A program made the translations under genes and the position numbers. This document shows positions 1 to 13,798 of a stretch of DNA of 64,000 nt, piece by piece. Position 1 is the first letter of the stretch. Each line of letters begins with the position of its first letter. The notes under the pieces were generated by a model. It saw nothing but the letters and a program-made list of their open reading frames with translations. It did no database searches and was not told the origin of the DNA. The DNA comes from Halictus rubicundus. Taxonomy: Eukaryota; Arthropoda; Insecta; Hymenoptera; Halictidae. Location: the NCBI RefSeq assembly GCF_050948215.1, contig NC_135151.1, positions 8,782,220 to 8,846,219 on the forward strand, written 5' to 3'.

Positions 1-205
1 GGAGCGGAAAGAGCCAACGACGGGCAATGGCGGCGCCCCTGCCTGTCAAAAACGCTTAAAATCGCTCACCTTTAAATACGCATAACTATTAAACCAGTGA
101 ATCCCTAGCCTTAAAACTTCGATTTTTGGCATTCTCTCGTCAAGATGTACAGGATCATGTAGTAAAAGATTAAAAACTTCTGGGTTGCCAAGGTGAAGTT
201 TAACC
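1..205. repeat. hAT-like long-TIR repeat, copy 1 (right part, cut by window edge)
   Basis: Matches the right arm of the family: GGCGGCGCCCCTGCCTGTCA at the left, AACCAGTGAATCCC in the middle, and TGGGTTGCCAAGGTGAAG with TTTAACC at the right end (205). Upstream of the arm, the words CAACGACGGGCAATG match the centre of copy 6 at about 48.55 kb, so both belong to one subfamily. A minus-strand open frame at 46-240 is only the translated repeat. Confidence 0.85.
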
Positions 206-265
206 AAAATTTCACCTACCGATTTCTGTGATAAGTGCATAAGATCTGCAGTCGACCGATTGCAT

Positions 266-432
266 TTAACCCTCTGCGGACAAGCCTAAATTGTGCTTCA
301 AAGTCTTCGATAGTATGAAAAATGAACAATTCATACTTTTCTAATGCACCTAATTGAACTGTACATTTGCAACGCCCAGAATTAAATCTCCTGATGTCGT
401 CGATACGTCGACGTTCGGCCTCAGAGGGTTAA
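266..432. mobile_element. piggyBac-like MITE
   Basis: Short element of about 160 bases. TTAACCCTCTGCGGAC at 266 is matched as an inverted repeat by GGCCTCAGAGGGTTAA ending at 432. TTAA at both ends and termini beginning CCC are the signature of piggyBac-family target duplication. There is no coding capacity. The family assignment rests on the termini only. Confidence 0.6.
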
Positions 433-877
433 AGTTTCGTTTACGCTCGACGAACGTGAAAATCCGCGACTGAATCGTCACCGAGCAGACACGCTCACCT
501 AATTTTGTCATGCAGCCGTTGGTAGTTCGCGAAAACCGACGACAACTCGTTCGCACACTATGTCACGCACTGCACTGATCTCGCACGTAGAGGCTGGGCA
601 AATATTTGGCGACTCCCAATAAAATGTTCTTTGGCCTCCAGGACTGAACGCCGTGGAATAACCGAGGCATTCAATACCTAACTTGCACCTGTTGCATGCA
701 TGTACCGACCGGTGCGACGACGTCTGGAGATGCTTCATTCTTTCCTCGTTCTATGTAGTGGCTCGTGCCACTCCCAAAGTACTTCGTAGTTGTCGCGTAT
801 CATCATTCACGAGAATTCGCGAGTTCGTTATCTGTGAAGTCGTTCCTTGTGACGTCGCCCCGAGGAAATTTTCTCTG

Positions 878-893
878 CCCCCCCCCCCCCCCC
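878..893. repeat. Mononucleotide C tract
   Basis: Sixteen consecutive C on the + strand. One of several unusually long C or G tracts in this window. Confidence 0.95.
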
Positions 894-983
894 GTCCAAC
901 GTCCGAATCTGTTTGTCAGTTTCATCCAACGACGTCGTTCGCTAATCCGAATCGCCTTGAGTGCATATTTCACGCGATTTTGT

Positions 984-1019
984 TGTCTTGTCTGTCTGTC
1001 TGTCTGTTTATCTGTCTGT
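984..1019. repeat. (GTCT)n microsatellite
   Basis: Short imperfect tetranucleotide run of TGTC/TCTG units. It makes the overlapping cysteine- and leucine-rich open frames here meaningless. Confidence 0.9.
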
Positions 1020-1162
1020 ATATGTGTACCAAACTCGTCGGCGTGCAAACGTTTCCCATCAAATCGATTTTCTACTCGAGCATTTTGTAAGCGACTTTTC
1101 AAAATAATAATACTTTTTAAGTCATTTCGTTTTTTAATTGATTTAGATACCTGCCCCGTTAT

Positions 1163-1262
1163 GGAAAACCATTGTTTATACAGTGTGAATTACTTTCTTG
1201 GTTCTATCTAGAAATATCATTATTCGAGGACCATTTTTTATACAGTTTTAGTTACATTCTTG
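1163..1262. repeat. Imperfect tandem duplication, period about 62
   Basis: Two copies of about 38 bases. The first contains ACCATTGTTTATACAGTGTG, the second ACCATTTTTTATACAGTTTT, and both continue into TTAC-TTCTTGG. They are separated by unrelated sequence. Confidence 0.65.
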
Positions 1263-1677
1263 GCAAATAAAAAATTCCTCTGGGTGCCATCTTGGAGGTA
1301 CAATTTTTCAAATGCCTCATCGGAAACTTTTGCGCGCCCTATATGTGTTGTCCGAAATTGTTGTATCCACCTACGGTAAACACTATTTAGTATGTGTATC
1401 GCAATGTCTGTTTACATATTGAACGTGGAAAATGTTTTGGTTAATCACACCGGCAAATACCATTATTGTGCATACATCGGGTAGAAATTAATGTTTTGTT
1501 TAATTGTTTGGTTAACGTGCAATAATTCTCTGGTATTGGCATAGCTTGGACGTTCACATAAAATTCAGTGAAATTATTTTGTAATTCAGACTTCATCTTT
1601 TAAAAGAAATTCGATTTTTAGAGTTGTTTATATATTTGGTGGTTGTTTTTCGTCAGAGTTCAAAATATACCGCGACA

Positions 1678-1866
1678 CAGTGTTTACTCGATATATGTCC
1701 AAAACACGGGTCTGGCCAGGGACATATAGCAACCAGGGGATACTATTGTTTAGAAGCTCTAGAGGCCTCGGTTGATGGCCGCTCGCGATGTATACTCCGC
1801 GGCAGTGGGGATAGTTCTGTGACTCTTATCGGCTAGGTATTTGAGACAAGTATAGAGTAAACACTG
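1678..1866. mobile_element. Short TIR element, ATATATGTC family, copy 1
   Basis: Left end CAGTGTTTACTCGATATATG and right end (reverse complement) CAGTGTTTACTCTATACTTG are inverted repeats of about 24 bases. The inner motif GCAGTGGGGATAGTTC is shared with copies near 13.65, 28.2 and 31.6 kb. It has no coding capacity. Other copies are flanked by TA, pointing to Tc1/mariner-type mobility. Confidence 0.65.
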
Positions 1867-2944
1867 TACTTTCATTTTCAATATTATTCGTTTTTCTCTG
1901 TTCTGTAACATGTGTAAGTATTCCTGTTTTCGCACAATGCATAAAATAAGAAGCTCGAATGTTCGATCATTCATAAAATGTCGAGAAATTCTTCCAACAT
2001 TTTCTATCGTCATTTCCTTTGTTCGTAGCGTTATAAATGTTCCCCATGCTTTGTCGTGTTCCATTATATTAATATAATCTTCTCATACAGGTAAACGGTA
2101 CATCGTCTTACATTCCGATGCAAAGTCAAGAGTGTTTGTCAATTCATTAAAACCTTGTACAAACGTCAAATCTCCTAATCGAACGAAGAGATCGGTGTAC
2201 TGCTGACTCACAACAACATACTACTTTGAATAACCTGAATTCAATTTTACATACGTTCATCTCGATCGAATCTTATACCTAAATTCACACGCACGCACAA
2301 ATAATTACACATAATAAATACATTATACTTCCTGCGTAGAAATTGCAATATTCGCTATAATTACAATAAATCCGATTTAATACTTCACGAATTACAGTAG
2401 CGCAAACGGGGAGAGATTTTCATACGCGAAGGGAACCGGTCTCATTTCACTGAGAACGGTTTGTTTGCAAAGGGAGTAATAACAGAACCAGCATTTCGCA
2501 TTTCCGCTTTGCTAACATATTGATCCCTTTGATATTCTCTGACGAGAGATGGTTCGCGAAACGTGCAAGGGCCGCGGCGAGCCGGTGCTCAACGCCTCAA
2601 TTAAAAGCGATAAGAATTCGTCGACCGTTTCGAGTCGTATTCACAGTGTTTCACGACAATTATTTGCGAGTTAGCATTTCTAAAGAGATACTTCGCCGCT
2701 TGAGTTTGCACGCGATAAAACGGAAACGGTTCCGTGCGCGCGGGAAAGCTCAAAACAATCCGTCCTCGCGCAGCAGCAGTTTCCAAGCGTACGCTCGGCC
2801 GGGCCGGAAGGAGATTGAAAAAATAAACTTCCGCCGGACCGGCCGGTAACTTCAGAAATAATCCGACGATCTACTTAACAACTCTCCCCGCACCATTCCC
2901 CTCTCCCTCACCAAGTAGCGAAGTCCAAGAACACGAGATACGAG

Positions 2945-2972
2945 TATATATATATATATATACATATATATA
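2945..2972. repeat. (TA)n microsatellite
   Basis: TA dinucleotide run interrupted once by CA. Confidence 0.9.
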
Positions 2973-5900
2973 CCAAGCCTGCCCGACTTGCCCGTGTGTG
3001 TGCGAAGCAAATTCATTCCGTTCGGATGCGCTCTTGCTTGCGTGCCTCTCGCTGCAATCGAGCACGAGTCAACAGTAAAAGAGAGCAAAACAGGAACTAC
3101 GTGGTACGTGATAAGACCAAAACAAAAAGAACCAACGAAAAAGAGAAAAAAAAACAATAACAACAGTAAAGAGAAACGGACAAAAAGATAAGAAGGGAAT
3201 AAAAAACGAAAGAGAAAATAATAAGAGAACAGTAGAACGAAAAAAAGGGGGAGTGGAAAATAGCTCGAATGTGAGTCGGGGCATTCACGCAAGATAATAT
3301 TCCGACGACCTATCTCGATAATGCATCGAGCATTGTGTTCACCCTAGACCATAAGTGTGTTTAATCGAAGCAACTCGATACAGAGAAAGAATACCAGCCG
3401 TTCGAAAATCGACCGTTTCCGGCTTCATCGGCCTGTCCTAAGCGCATTAAACTCGCACCGGTTAATTGATGCCCGCGGAAATCGCAGTGGCATTCGTTCG
3501 CGCGCAGTCCACTCGATCGTTTTTTAATTTTTTTTTTTTTTTTTGTCGAAGAGCCTAGCTAAATCGCTAGGAGCGGGTTCGGCTTCGGGGACCTTATTGT
3601 TCCGTGATTAGCTTTTAAATATGGATTCTCTCGCGGTCGAAACGTTTCGCCGAGCTAATTGGAATAGGTAACGAGAGGATCGTTTCGTTGGGATAGAGAT
3701 GGACGCCGAAACGGACGACTTTTTGTTCTCGACCCCACCTCCAAAACACGCCATGAAACCCATCTATATGCGTATCAGACGGAAACACTTGCGGATTCTA
3801 AAGGGAAAAATCGCTAAATTCATCTACCATGCACCAACTGTGGCACCGGCACCAATGGCCGCCTCTGTTTTACGTGTTGGCGCGTCGCGACGTGACAGCA
3901 GTCTTTTCTCGAAGCATTATTTCTGTCTCTCGATCTTATCCCGCTCGATAATCACATTCTTCCCTGATCAAGCGAATTCGAAGCCGGGAATCCTCGGCAA
4001 TACCCGTCCGAGCGAACTGCGGATCGTCGAATTCGTAAAGAGTCGAGTGTATCCGGTTGTTAAAGCCACGAGCTGCGAGCCCGGCTTCTCTCGTGCACGT
4101 CCCGCGAGCTCGTATTCCGTGAACCGAGAATGCAGTTCGAAATTCGGCTTTAACCAACTCCGATCCGAAATTGAACCGTGTTTGCTCGTAAACGATTCGA
4201 CTGACCATTTTCGAACAGCTTTTTCGGCGAATCGACGCGCGTTTTGCAAACTGTTGAGAAGCCCACGCGCTTCTTTTGCTACCGCCATGAGCTCGTGGAT
4301 ACGAATTTGGTGAATTTGCGAATCCGGTTTTTTTTTTCGAGAACCTTGAACGAAAATTGAGCGTCCAATAAATGGAGGCACCTATGCATATTCGGACATT
4401 CGAAGCATAATTTTCTTATTCATATAGAGGGTGTCCAAACATGTCAGGACCAAAATACCACGTGTTAGTCACGTCAAGTAGGGAAAAGGAAGTACATATC
4501 AGATATATGTCCGAAAATGCTTTACTGAAGATTCGTAAGCGTTCAACCGATTTCAATGAAATTTTTAATACGGTCCAAGATGAAAAGTTGAATTGTCTCA
4601 AGAAAATTCAAGTCGTTTGGTCTAATCTTAAAAAAGTGACCATTTGTTTGAAAAGTGCCCGAATGTCACTGTGGGCCACAGTACACGCTGTAACGCTGGA
4701 ATATTGTTTTCTTGACGGTGGCGGTTCGCTGGATTAACAAGTAGACTGTCAATCCGGTTCTGTGCCGGCGTGCAAATTTTTCCAGTTACGATCCAGTACT
4801 GAATCACTGGACGGGACTGCTGCCGGACCGTTGTAAGCCCAGCTTACCGCCAAAATCGTCCGTAAACGCAACGGAAAAGCAAACGAAAAACGAAATCTTT
4901 CTGGCACAGGTGGGATGAGCAAATCGGCGATGGTGTCTACGGGCTCGTAAAAATCGGGAGCACATTGTCCGCGCGACGCGACAGGGCGGCACGAAAGAAC
5001 GCGTGGCTGCAATTCGCTCGGGTTTTTTCCGCCGCGGTAATGGAGTTCGCAAACGGATCATTCCCGACGTTCCGCTTATCTGTTTTAATTACCGCGAGCC
5101 GCGTCCGTTTATTCACCGGCATTTGCCGCGCGGACTGTCGCGTGTACACGCGCATTAAGCGGAACGGTACGAGCGCGTAAACAGAGGCAGGAGCCAGCTC
5201 AAACACGCGGGACACGTAAATCCGGGGTATAAATACGCGGCAACATCATAATCAATCCATTGATTACTGCGCGTCGCATATTACCGACCCTCATACCCCA
5301 GGCCCCCACCCCACCCCCTCGCAACCCACCACCACCGAAACCCCCTTCGCCACAAAACCCTATCGACCGTAACCCCGGGAACATAGGAAGTTCAGGAAAC
5401 AAGGGGGAAAGGGGAGAACGGAAGATTCTTCCGGAAACACCGTTCACACGCACCCCCCGACACTTGTTCTACCCGAATTCGCAAACCCTGTAGCCGTCTC
5501 CACCGCTTCACGTCGCTACGAAAGTCCAGGGCTTGAGAACTGTTGTAACATCGATTTCCGTTCTCAACGCCAATTCCGAATCACCCCCAATTTTTCTTGA
5601 AAATTTCAGACGGCGTCTTTCGACCTGTTATAATGTCCCTTTCGGTTCTTCATAGCTATTTCAATCGGAACCGATCTATAACAGGCTTCAAGCCTTGCAC
5701 GAAACACGCTCGACGCCGATCGAGCGGACAAATGCAATGGATCGATCAAGTATTGTCTCTCTCGGATTTCTCATAACAATTTAAGTTACGAAGATAGTAT
5801 ACTAATGCAATTTAGGCTTTCCATACACGACATGTTGCGTTAGAGTCGCGTACGAATCGCATAGGCGTACGCTTTTCGATTCACCTTCTCTTTTTAATTG

Positions 5901-7132
5901 TTTATGCAATAGTGTACTCAGAAAACAAAGATACTAGAAAAGCAGATTGTACAGAAACGATAATGTTTTGGGTGTTATTACATTGGTTGCGGCGTTGAAG
6001 TGTACAGCAGGCGCCATTTTGTCGTGTTCGCTACGTGTGGTAGACTGAAGGCCTAAGTTGCAGAGGTAGTATGCTATAGTCTTCATTTTTGAGGCTCTTG
6101 AGGCTAGTTCCCATGTTCTTTTTGAACCAACAGTTTGCGAGCATTTTAGCGAGGTTATGTTCCATTGTTCACCAGTCAATAAAGAGACTGTCTAATTGGT
6201 CAGCCGGGCAATTAAGAATTCTCTGTCTTGATTTGTGAGCAATGGACTGGAACATGAGCTAGCTCTGTTATACTAGTGGAACGTACGGAAGATATACGTC
6301 AATAGCAGTGTGTTAACATTGTGCCAAATGTAAACACTTTGATTCCTGATGAAGCTAGTTAAGCTGCAATGCTTGCATAACGCTGGAGAAAGAGTTCCGG
6401 AAGAACACGGTTTGCCCCTGAGATCTCAAATCTCTGATAACGTTGCATACTGATACAATTTAATTTTAGCACGTTGTACACGTGAACGAAACGCTGGTAT
6501 AGAAACCTGAATGATTTATTATTAAAAAGTGAACTTAATGGTAGCAGTCTTTAATTGTTCCATCATAAAATTATAAACGGACAGGAGTATACGAATGAAT
6601 CCATCATTCGAAGAAATGATCTTTGTTAATTTCTCTGATGGAACAGTCAAGACGAGGATACGCGCGAATAATAAGAAGTGAGAAGATTAGTTCAGATTTC
6701 GAAAATTCTATATAAATCGATAGACCTATAATAAGATTTACAGGGAGAATGTGATATGATTGAATAAAATTCTATCACTTAAGATAGATTTCATGCTGTT
6801 TTTCTAGTAACATAACTCTTATGAATGCATATTACAGTCACGACACAAATCTACTGTCTGCCAATACTTCCTCGATCATAATATTTTCATTGTTTGCACG
6901 TTGCTTTGTAATGACAAATCATTAACATTTCTCATCGTTATGTTTACGTGTACAATGAAGTAATTAAAAAATCCAGATTACACCGACCTCTATTTTTCGA
7001 GGTTACTGCAAGAAATTCGAGTGTCAATACGTTTTTGATCCACCGTACGTGTATATAAGTGTACAGCGTGTGTGTCGCATGTTCTGTTTCTATATGTACA
7101 TATATATATCGATATGTATACATGTACATACG

Positions 7133-7297
7133 CCCCCCCCCCCGTCCGAGCGCATCTACACGTGTAAATTATCTACTCGATCGATGTGCCACTGCATGCG
7201 CTCCCTATGTGGATCTAGCCGGTTCACAGCACCGCGTTGTTCGTCGTTGTAACTTTTTTTTTGCTCTGTGTATCGGTATGTGTGTGTGTGTGTGTGT
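7133..7297. repeat. C tract and (TG)n run
   Basis: Eleven C at 7133-7143, and a TG dinucleotide run at about 7278-7297 followed by a T-rich stretch. The intervening sequence is unremarkable. Confidence 0.85.
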
Positions 7298-7746
7298 CTG
7301 TTTTTTTTCTGTCTTTTTCATTGTGTACCATCAGCGTGTCGGTGCGCGGGACTAGAGCAATTTCGGAAATTCTCCGGGAGACAGTTTAAATCGGTGCTCG
7401 CGTTTTGTCCGGGGACATTGAGATACCACGTTTCAGTCGCCAGTGGTGTCCCATTGTTATCGATACGAGGTTAAAAGGTTCGGGATTGTGTAACGCGCTA
7501 TCCCAGGGTGTGAGCAATGTTTCTGTCGTAGATTCGAACGATGTATGCTCACGTCCAGCTCGATTCGCCGATTCTGCACGTACTTTGACCTTGAAATCGA
7601 AGAGTCACAACATCTTTGCAGGATCTTTGCAGGACCTTCGCAAGACAGAACTGAAAACTAGTTTTCTTGGGCTTTTGTAGCAGTAATTTCATTAAATCTG
7701 CACCATTCTTATATATTTGTAAACGGAACTTGTGGGCCAGCCAATT

Positions 7747-8056
7747 TGTTTGATTTAACCTGTTTGAGACTTCAGACTGATTTCATGTGTTTGAGTCTTC
7801 GGATTGACGTTTGAACCTTTGATTCGATTTTATCTGTTTGAGTCTTCGGTTTGAGTCTTCTGGTTGATTTAATCTGTTTAATTCTTCGGTTTGATTCTTC
7901 GGTTTGATTTAATCTGTTTAGGTCTTCGGTTTGAGTCTTCGGTGTGATTTAATCTGTTTGAGTCTTTGATTCGATTTAATCTGTTTGAGTCTTTGATACT
8001 ATTTAATTTGTATGAGTCTTCGCTTTGATTTAATCTATTCGGTCCTTTAGTTTGGT
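7747..8056. repeat. Minisatellite, about 26-base unit
   Basis: About a dozen degenerate units built on TTTGATTTAATCTGTTTGAG followed by TCTTCGG. Some units are shortened to the TTCGGTTTGAGTCTTCGG half, so the array has both long and short periods. It has no open reading frame of note. Confidence 0.9.
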
Positions 8057-11000
8057 TGAATCGTGATTGCTCAAACTATATGTACACAACAATGTGCACC
8101 AAACAAATGACGTTCAAAGTTTTCTAGAAAAGAATGTCATTTTACCTGGCCCTTTTTTATTCCAAAACAACGTGAAACCGTAAGGGAAATATTTTTTGCT
8201 GGAAGAAATAGAGTTTACACCGGTTGATTTATGTAGGTATACTAATATTCTAATTCCAATAAAAATTTTAAGATAAACTCTATAAATTTTCTACAACGAT
8301 TATAAAAATGAAGTAGTTGATAGATCTCTCAATCTGTAATGTTAAACATTTAATGTTTGTTATAATCCAATAAATGAGACGCCTCCATCGAAGACTAAAG
8401 TGATCAATCAGTATCTGTATAGATAAAAAGTAAAACTAACAAAAATAATTTCCATGTTAGTCACAACGTAAACGAACTTTGTTTTTTGTTCAAGTTGAAA
8501 ATGAATAAACTATATAGTCGTTAATGAGCCCTAAACGTTGCGATTTTAAAAAGCCTAAGAAAAAATGTATTGCTAAATTCTTCATCGAATCAGGGTGGAA
8601 TAATTCTATAAAATAAAATGAAAAAATATAGGATAGTTCAATAATACAAAATATTGTCTTCAATCTTAGGGTGAAGTACGTGCCTTGCGTTAAATTAATC
8701 TGGCAAATATATATTGATCAAATGCAACGATTCGTTCCGAAAGCTACCATAAATATTGTTTCAATGCCCTGCGTAATAAAGACTGTTATTGTAAAAGATC
8801 TCGTTATTTTTTGTTTCGATAAGAAAACTGTTTTTTTTTTATGAAGTACAGTATACTCGAAAAGCTTTCGAAGTGACTGCATTCGAGTTCATTTATTTGT
8901 GCACTATAAAATATCATGGTATCGATGAGTTTTTCTAATATCACTGTACATTCTCTTTAACATTGTGCTGCACATAAGCAACTTAAGAAAAACCTTGAAC
9001 ACCAACACTGAATGGAAAACTTTTTGATCCGTTTGCGTACAGTTTGGAGATTTAAGGTTCTCGTTGTTAAATAAGAAATTGTAATTTCGACAGATAAACT
9101 CGAGATTTCATAATATTTCACAAAATTGCAGATATAAAGAGAACAAAATGCTTTCATTGAACGAATTCTACCGACAACAGAATATTCTCTGCAAACGATT
9201 TTCATAATAATAATAAACTATGCATTCTAGATAACAATTCTTATCGTTCCACCTTGCATACAACACCGAGCAAATATTTAATCTGTTTAAACACTCCGAA
9301 CAAAATCGATGTCGTATCTAAACAACGAACACCGTTCACATACTACCAATATATACATATGTAGATGTATAATATTCTACCAACACGAATCTCTCAGAAT
9401 CACTCACGAGTTAAGTCGCTGGACAACATACATATCCATATATAACGACATGTTCGCTGCCCTATTCGACTGTGCGCGCGTATGTGTCGTCGATAACGTA
9501 AAATAGTCGATCGTTCTCATCAGCGAGCTCTTCGCAGTATGATCCATGTATTTAACAATGCAAATGTCCCCTGCGAATATTCGTAAGCGAGTGAAATCCA
9601 ACATCCATTATGCCCCATTGTCTTATCCCCTACACATACATATATTTATATATCCTATGTGCTCGCATAAAGTCTCCTTGCCTGGAAATCCCTTCTGATA
9701 ATCATTACGTTTCGCGTGCACGCGCTGTTAATTCTGAATCGGTGATTTCTATTCGTTTTACCAACGCTTCTAATCACCGGCAAACCTTTCACGTTCGCTA
9801 CCGGTGACGCACACGCGTGACTATCATTGCCACAGACCTTGTATGGCACAGAGACAAAGGCGTCAAATGAACAAAATCTATTGCATATTTTCGTTATACT
9901 GGGACACCCTGTGTGAATCATGATTTACAACGTTTTCCACGTTTCACGGTTGTTTCTAACAAAATATCGGCACGTGTGCAGATCGTCGACGGAGCATCGA
10001 CGCGGTAGCGATCGCGTCGGTTGACGGTGATCGTTGAAAAGACGTCACTGGATCTGAGAAATAGGGCAGGTTATCGATTTAATATGAAATTGTCAGTTTC
10101 CCTGACACATCTCTTTTCGACTGGAGATAGTGTTAGTCGATATTATCGAGAAACGGAGTTGATCGTCCGCCATGACGGACGTGTCGGGACAAAAACCCGT
10201 GCACTGGACGACGTAGATTGCGTTCAAGTCATCTGTCACCGGTTTCGAATTAATTACCTATCGCGCGTGCCGCGATAAATTCCAGGCGGGCGGAGTTCGC
10301 GGACACGGGCTCGTTACAGTTTTTCCTCGGCCGCAGTTGATAACGACAATTAAATCGATACGCGTGTTTTACCGTGAATTGTCGCGCCGTGACGTTTATG
10401 GAAACATCTTTTTAAATTGTTGCCAAACGTGCGGTCGCTGCCGAGTTTTTATCGCGGCCGGAGACTCGAATGAAAGTGCGTGGGGCGGTCGAATTAATGT
10501 CCCGAAAGATTTTATGATCTCGCGGATTGATATGCGGTAACTTGAGCGAATAATGTCTCGTGGATTGTTCGTAAACTTTGGGCAACTGATTTGTGAAAAA
10601 GAATGTAAACGAAATTTGTATTCATTGCTTTTGTATGCTGTCATTGTGAAGTATTAATTACTGGGAATCCTCTCTAGTGACAAATATGTTATTGTTTCTA
10701 TTATGTACATTTATAGAATTATATTTTAATCACGAATGCCTGTATTTTAGGGGGGAAATTTTTCTTATAGGAAAAGAAGAATATTCATATAAGTAGACGA
10801 AAATTTAATCAGAAAATACAGAAAAATAAGATCTAATTTAAAAATAAAAGACTCGATAACTTTCTGTCGATTTTTTTTTTATTTTCCTGCGAAATTAGAA
10901 ACATGCGATGAACAAATACGTCGAAAATATCATCGAACACTGGGCGAACAATTCAAAGAAACAATTAAAAGCTTGTTTAGAGCAGCTTTGACACAAAAAC

Positions 11001-12062
11001 GTTCTGAAACGCAAGGGATGCATTAGTACTATAAATGTAAAGTTTTTTAAATGCAATTTCATATTTAATAATCTCGAGGCTCGCTCGTTCACTAGTAAAT
11101 TTGCATTTGGAAGCCTCTTTATGTCCCCATTGAAAAATCGCTTCGAAATTCCCATTTTTTTAATAATTTTACATTGATCTACATCTATGACGTAGAAACA
11201 TTCGTCGAAGTTTTAGGTACGAAAACTTCATTTATCGAACGACCCAGAAAATTCTGATCACCGATATAACAACCGAAGTAAAAGTTCATTTCGCAGGTTT
11301 GATTCGTTTTGGCGCGCGTAATCTCCGCGTTCATTGTTTCCTGTGGTACGTACAGTCACGACCATAAGTTATTGGACATTCATTTCTGTACACGTAAAGT
11401 GGAACGGAATCGGAAATTTCCTAAAATAATTGTTCATTCTCTCTGAACTTTATTTTATTATGCAGTGACAATCTCGAGCATCATATCATTAATGATATGT
11501 ATGTTTTAAAATAACTGAACCGAAGTTACTTGTGTCGGGCTGTCGGTTAAAATGTTTCTTAACTAATTCTCCTGAAATATCTTGTGATATTTTTATACTT
11601 CGGATTCAGAAATGTTGTCCATCTACCAGGAGACTTTCCAAATTTTTTCCTAGAGGAGCAGATTACCACTTCTTCCATAGATTATATCATAATCGAGGCA
11701 ATCTCCATGCCGAAAGCCGATGTCCAGTGACTTATGGACGCGAGTGTATAGTGCATAAGCACTGTCGATCTCGCGAGACGCAAGTCTGTTTAGGTATGGA
11801 CAGGGAGCATATACAGTTGAAATCGGTAGTCGACGATTAGTCTCAGTGCGTCGGGCGTAGTCTAAGCCGCAAATCCCTCGAGAACAAACGCTCGAATCGA
11901 GCTGCTTTCATGAAATATACGTCTGACGATGAATTATGAGAGGCAAACGTGTCGAGCCGCATGTATCCGCCGTAACGCTCGACGAATTTCAAGTCCGTGG
12001 AACGCAAAGTTTAGCCCGTTCAGGCTCCCCTGAATTATTGCAAAAATAGGAGCAGCTCTAGC

Positions 12063-12067
<5 letters not shown>

Positions 12068-12110
<43 letters not shown>
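12068..12110. repeat. (GA)n microsatellite
   Basis: Perfect GA run of about 43 bases. Confidence 0.95.
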
Positions 12111-12113
<3 letters not shown>

Positions 12114-13294
12114 GAGAAAGCAATAATAATATAGAGCTCGTTCACGCGAGACCTAACAAAGCCCAGGTCTTTTTTCCACGCAGAACAAATACCGGTTCGC
12201 TGTAGATAACTTTCTCTGCACTTTTTCCGCGAGAACTCTCGTCCGGTTGACCGTCACCCGTTTTCGGTGACGTTACAAAAATATTGTCCGCCTCTCTCGC
12301 TGGAAGCGCGGATATTTCTTTCGCGTTACATTAGCTGTACCGAGATTAAGAGCTCTGCACATTTTCACGATCTAATTATGAGATTTAAGGAGTACAAATT
12401 TTTTAACAAACACCGTCTGACTATTTTAATCCCTCACTATATATGTTTATACACTAACGGTCGACGATTGTACTAAAAAAATATTTTAAAGCAAAATAAT
12501 CATTTTCTTCAAAGCTGCAACGCTCAGTAACAGTTAGTAATGATTCTGATTGTTGTAGTCTTCTATAGAAGTGATTTTTGGGAATTTTTTTTCTAAAAAA
12601 AAGCTGCGTGTTCTACGTGGTTTGTCTTCGATCCAATCTAGTAATTTTTTTCAAATATTTATTATTTAAATAGGTTTTTTAGGAAACATCAATTTGCAGG
12701 ACCCATTGCTACCCAGTCTGTACTGGTTGATCTAACATTAAAATTTTGATGAGAGCTGTATGATATATTATATTTCTATACCCATTCCTCGAACGAAGAA
12801 ATTTTCGAAGTATTTTTTCGAAACAATATGGCGGGCGTCTTAACGTAGATTTACTATTTGCAACGACAAACTCTTCCCAAAAACGAGATATATGTTACAC
12901 GAACCTTCTTTAGTTTTTCATGTTTGATGAACCACTACTCAGCAACAACTTTTTAAATAAATATTTCGGAATATAAAAATCACGACGTACTCTAAAGTGT
13001 AAAACATTAAAAATGTTGAAATATTTCGTCGAACAAAGTTTTACAGTTTTCGAGGAAAAAAAAATGGAAAAATCGCTTCGTCTTCGAGCTTCGGACTGAA
13101 CGCGAGCACTTAAGGAAATAGCGGGCATAGCTCAAAGTTCTTGGCCAATAACCGTATTCAGTGAAAGTTCGAATGTAATAACTGCGCTTTCGTTACGAGT
13201 TCCAGGAGCACCGTTCTTTTCTTATGAAAGAACTTCTTACGGTTCGTCGACAAATTTATTGAATTTCACTGGGAAAGTGCCGACGGCTGATCTG

Positions 13295-13310
13295 CCCCCC
13301 CCCCCCCCCC
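13295..13310. repeat. Mononucleotide C tract
   Basis: Sixteen consecutive C, matching the length of the tract at 878-893. Confidence 0.95.
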
Positions 13311-13423
13311 TCGATATAAGCTCGCTTTTATTGTGCTCGAGATATCAGTATGTCCGAAATAAATGTCGTAATCCGTAGCGACTACAGGAAACATTATGAC
13401 GCGTGCCTGTGTGGTTAAGGAGA

Positions 13424-13798
13424 TACAGTGAAGTCTTGATCCGAGCCGAACGGAGCTACACGATCTTAGTCAGTTCGCCTATCCCCTCCGAGGATCCGAC
13501 TAGCGTAAAGTGTAAACATGCTTAATCCAATTACAAAACTTCTATATTTTTCATTACTTCTTTATGGGACTTTCACCATTCGTGACATTTTTCTAATTAA
13601 AATGACACTAAACACGATATAATTTGAACTGTATTTAGTGGTTTAATTGACGACATATACTGCGGCAGTAGGGATAATTCCGCGCGGTTTATCATTCAGG
13701 CCTTGGCGACATATATAGAGAAATCACTGTAGCAGCCCCACACGATCTACGTCACAGCACGTATCCGAGGATTGGGCTTAGATCAAGACTTTACTGTA
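13424..13798. mobile_element. TA-flanked MITE with nested element
   Basis: Terminal inverted repeats: CAGTGAAGTCTTGATCCGAG at the left, and CAGTAAAGTCTTGATCTAAG as the reverse complement of the right end. TA flanks both sides (13424-13425, 13797-13798). Sub-terminal words CTACACGATC and CACACGATCTAC occur as direct repeats. A piece of the ATATATGTC family sits inside. No coding capacity. Confidence 0.75.
13652..13731. mobile_element. ATATATGTC family fragment, copy 2
   Basis: Contains GCGGCAGTAGGGATAATTCC and CTTGGCGACATATATAG, ending CACTGTA. These match the right half of copies 1 and 3. It is nested in the MITE at 13424-13798 and lacks a clear left end. Confidence 0.6.

Noticed and set aside
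46..240. Minus-strand open frame with a leucine-rich product
   Set aside because: It is the translated arm of the long-TIR repeat; the same frame recurs in copies 2, 4, 6 and 7.
2852..3292. Phe/Leu-rich minus-strand frame that looks like membrane segments
   Set aside because: Arises from an A-rich, low-complexity + strand with a TA repeat; no family features.
7747..8056. CRISPR-like array of regular repeats
   Set aside because: Units are degenerate and directly adjacent without unique spacers; this is a eukaryotic minisatellite.
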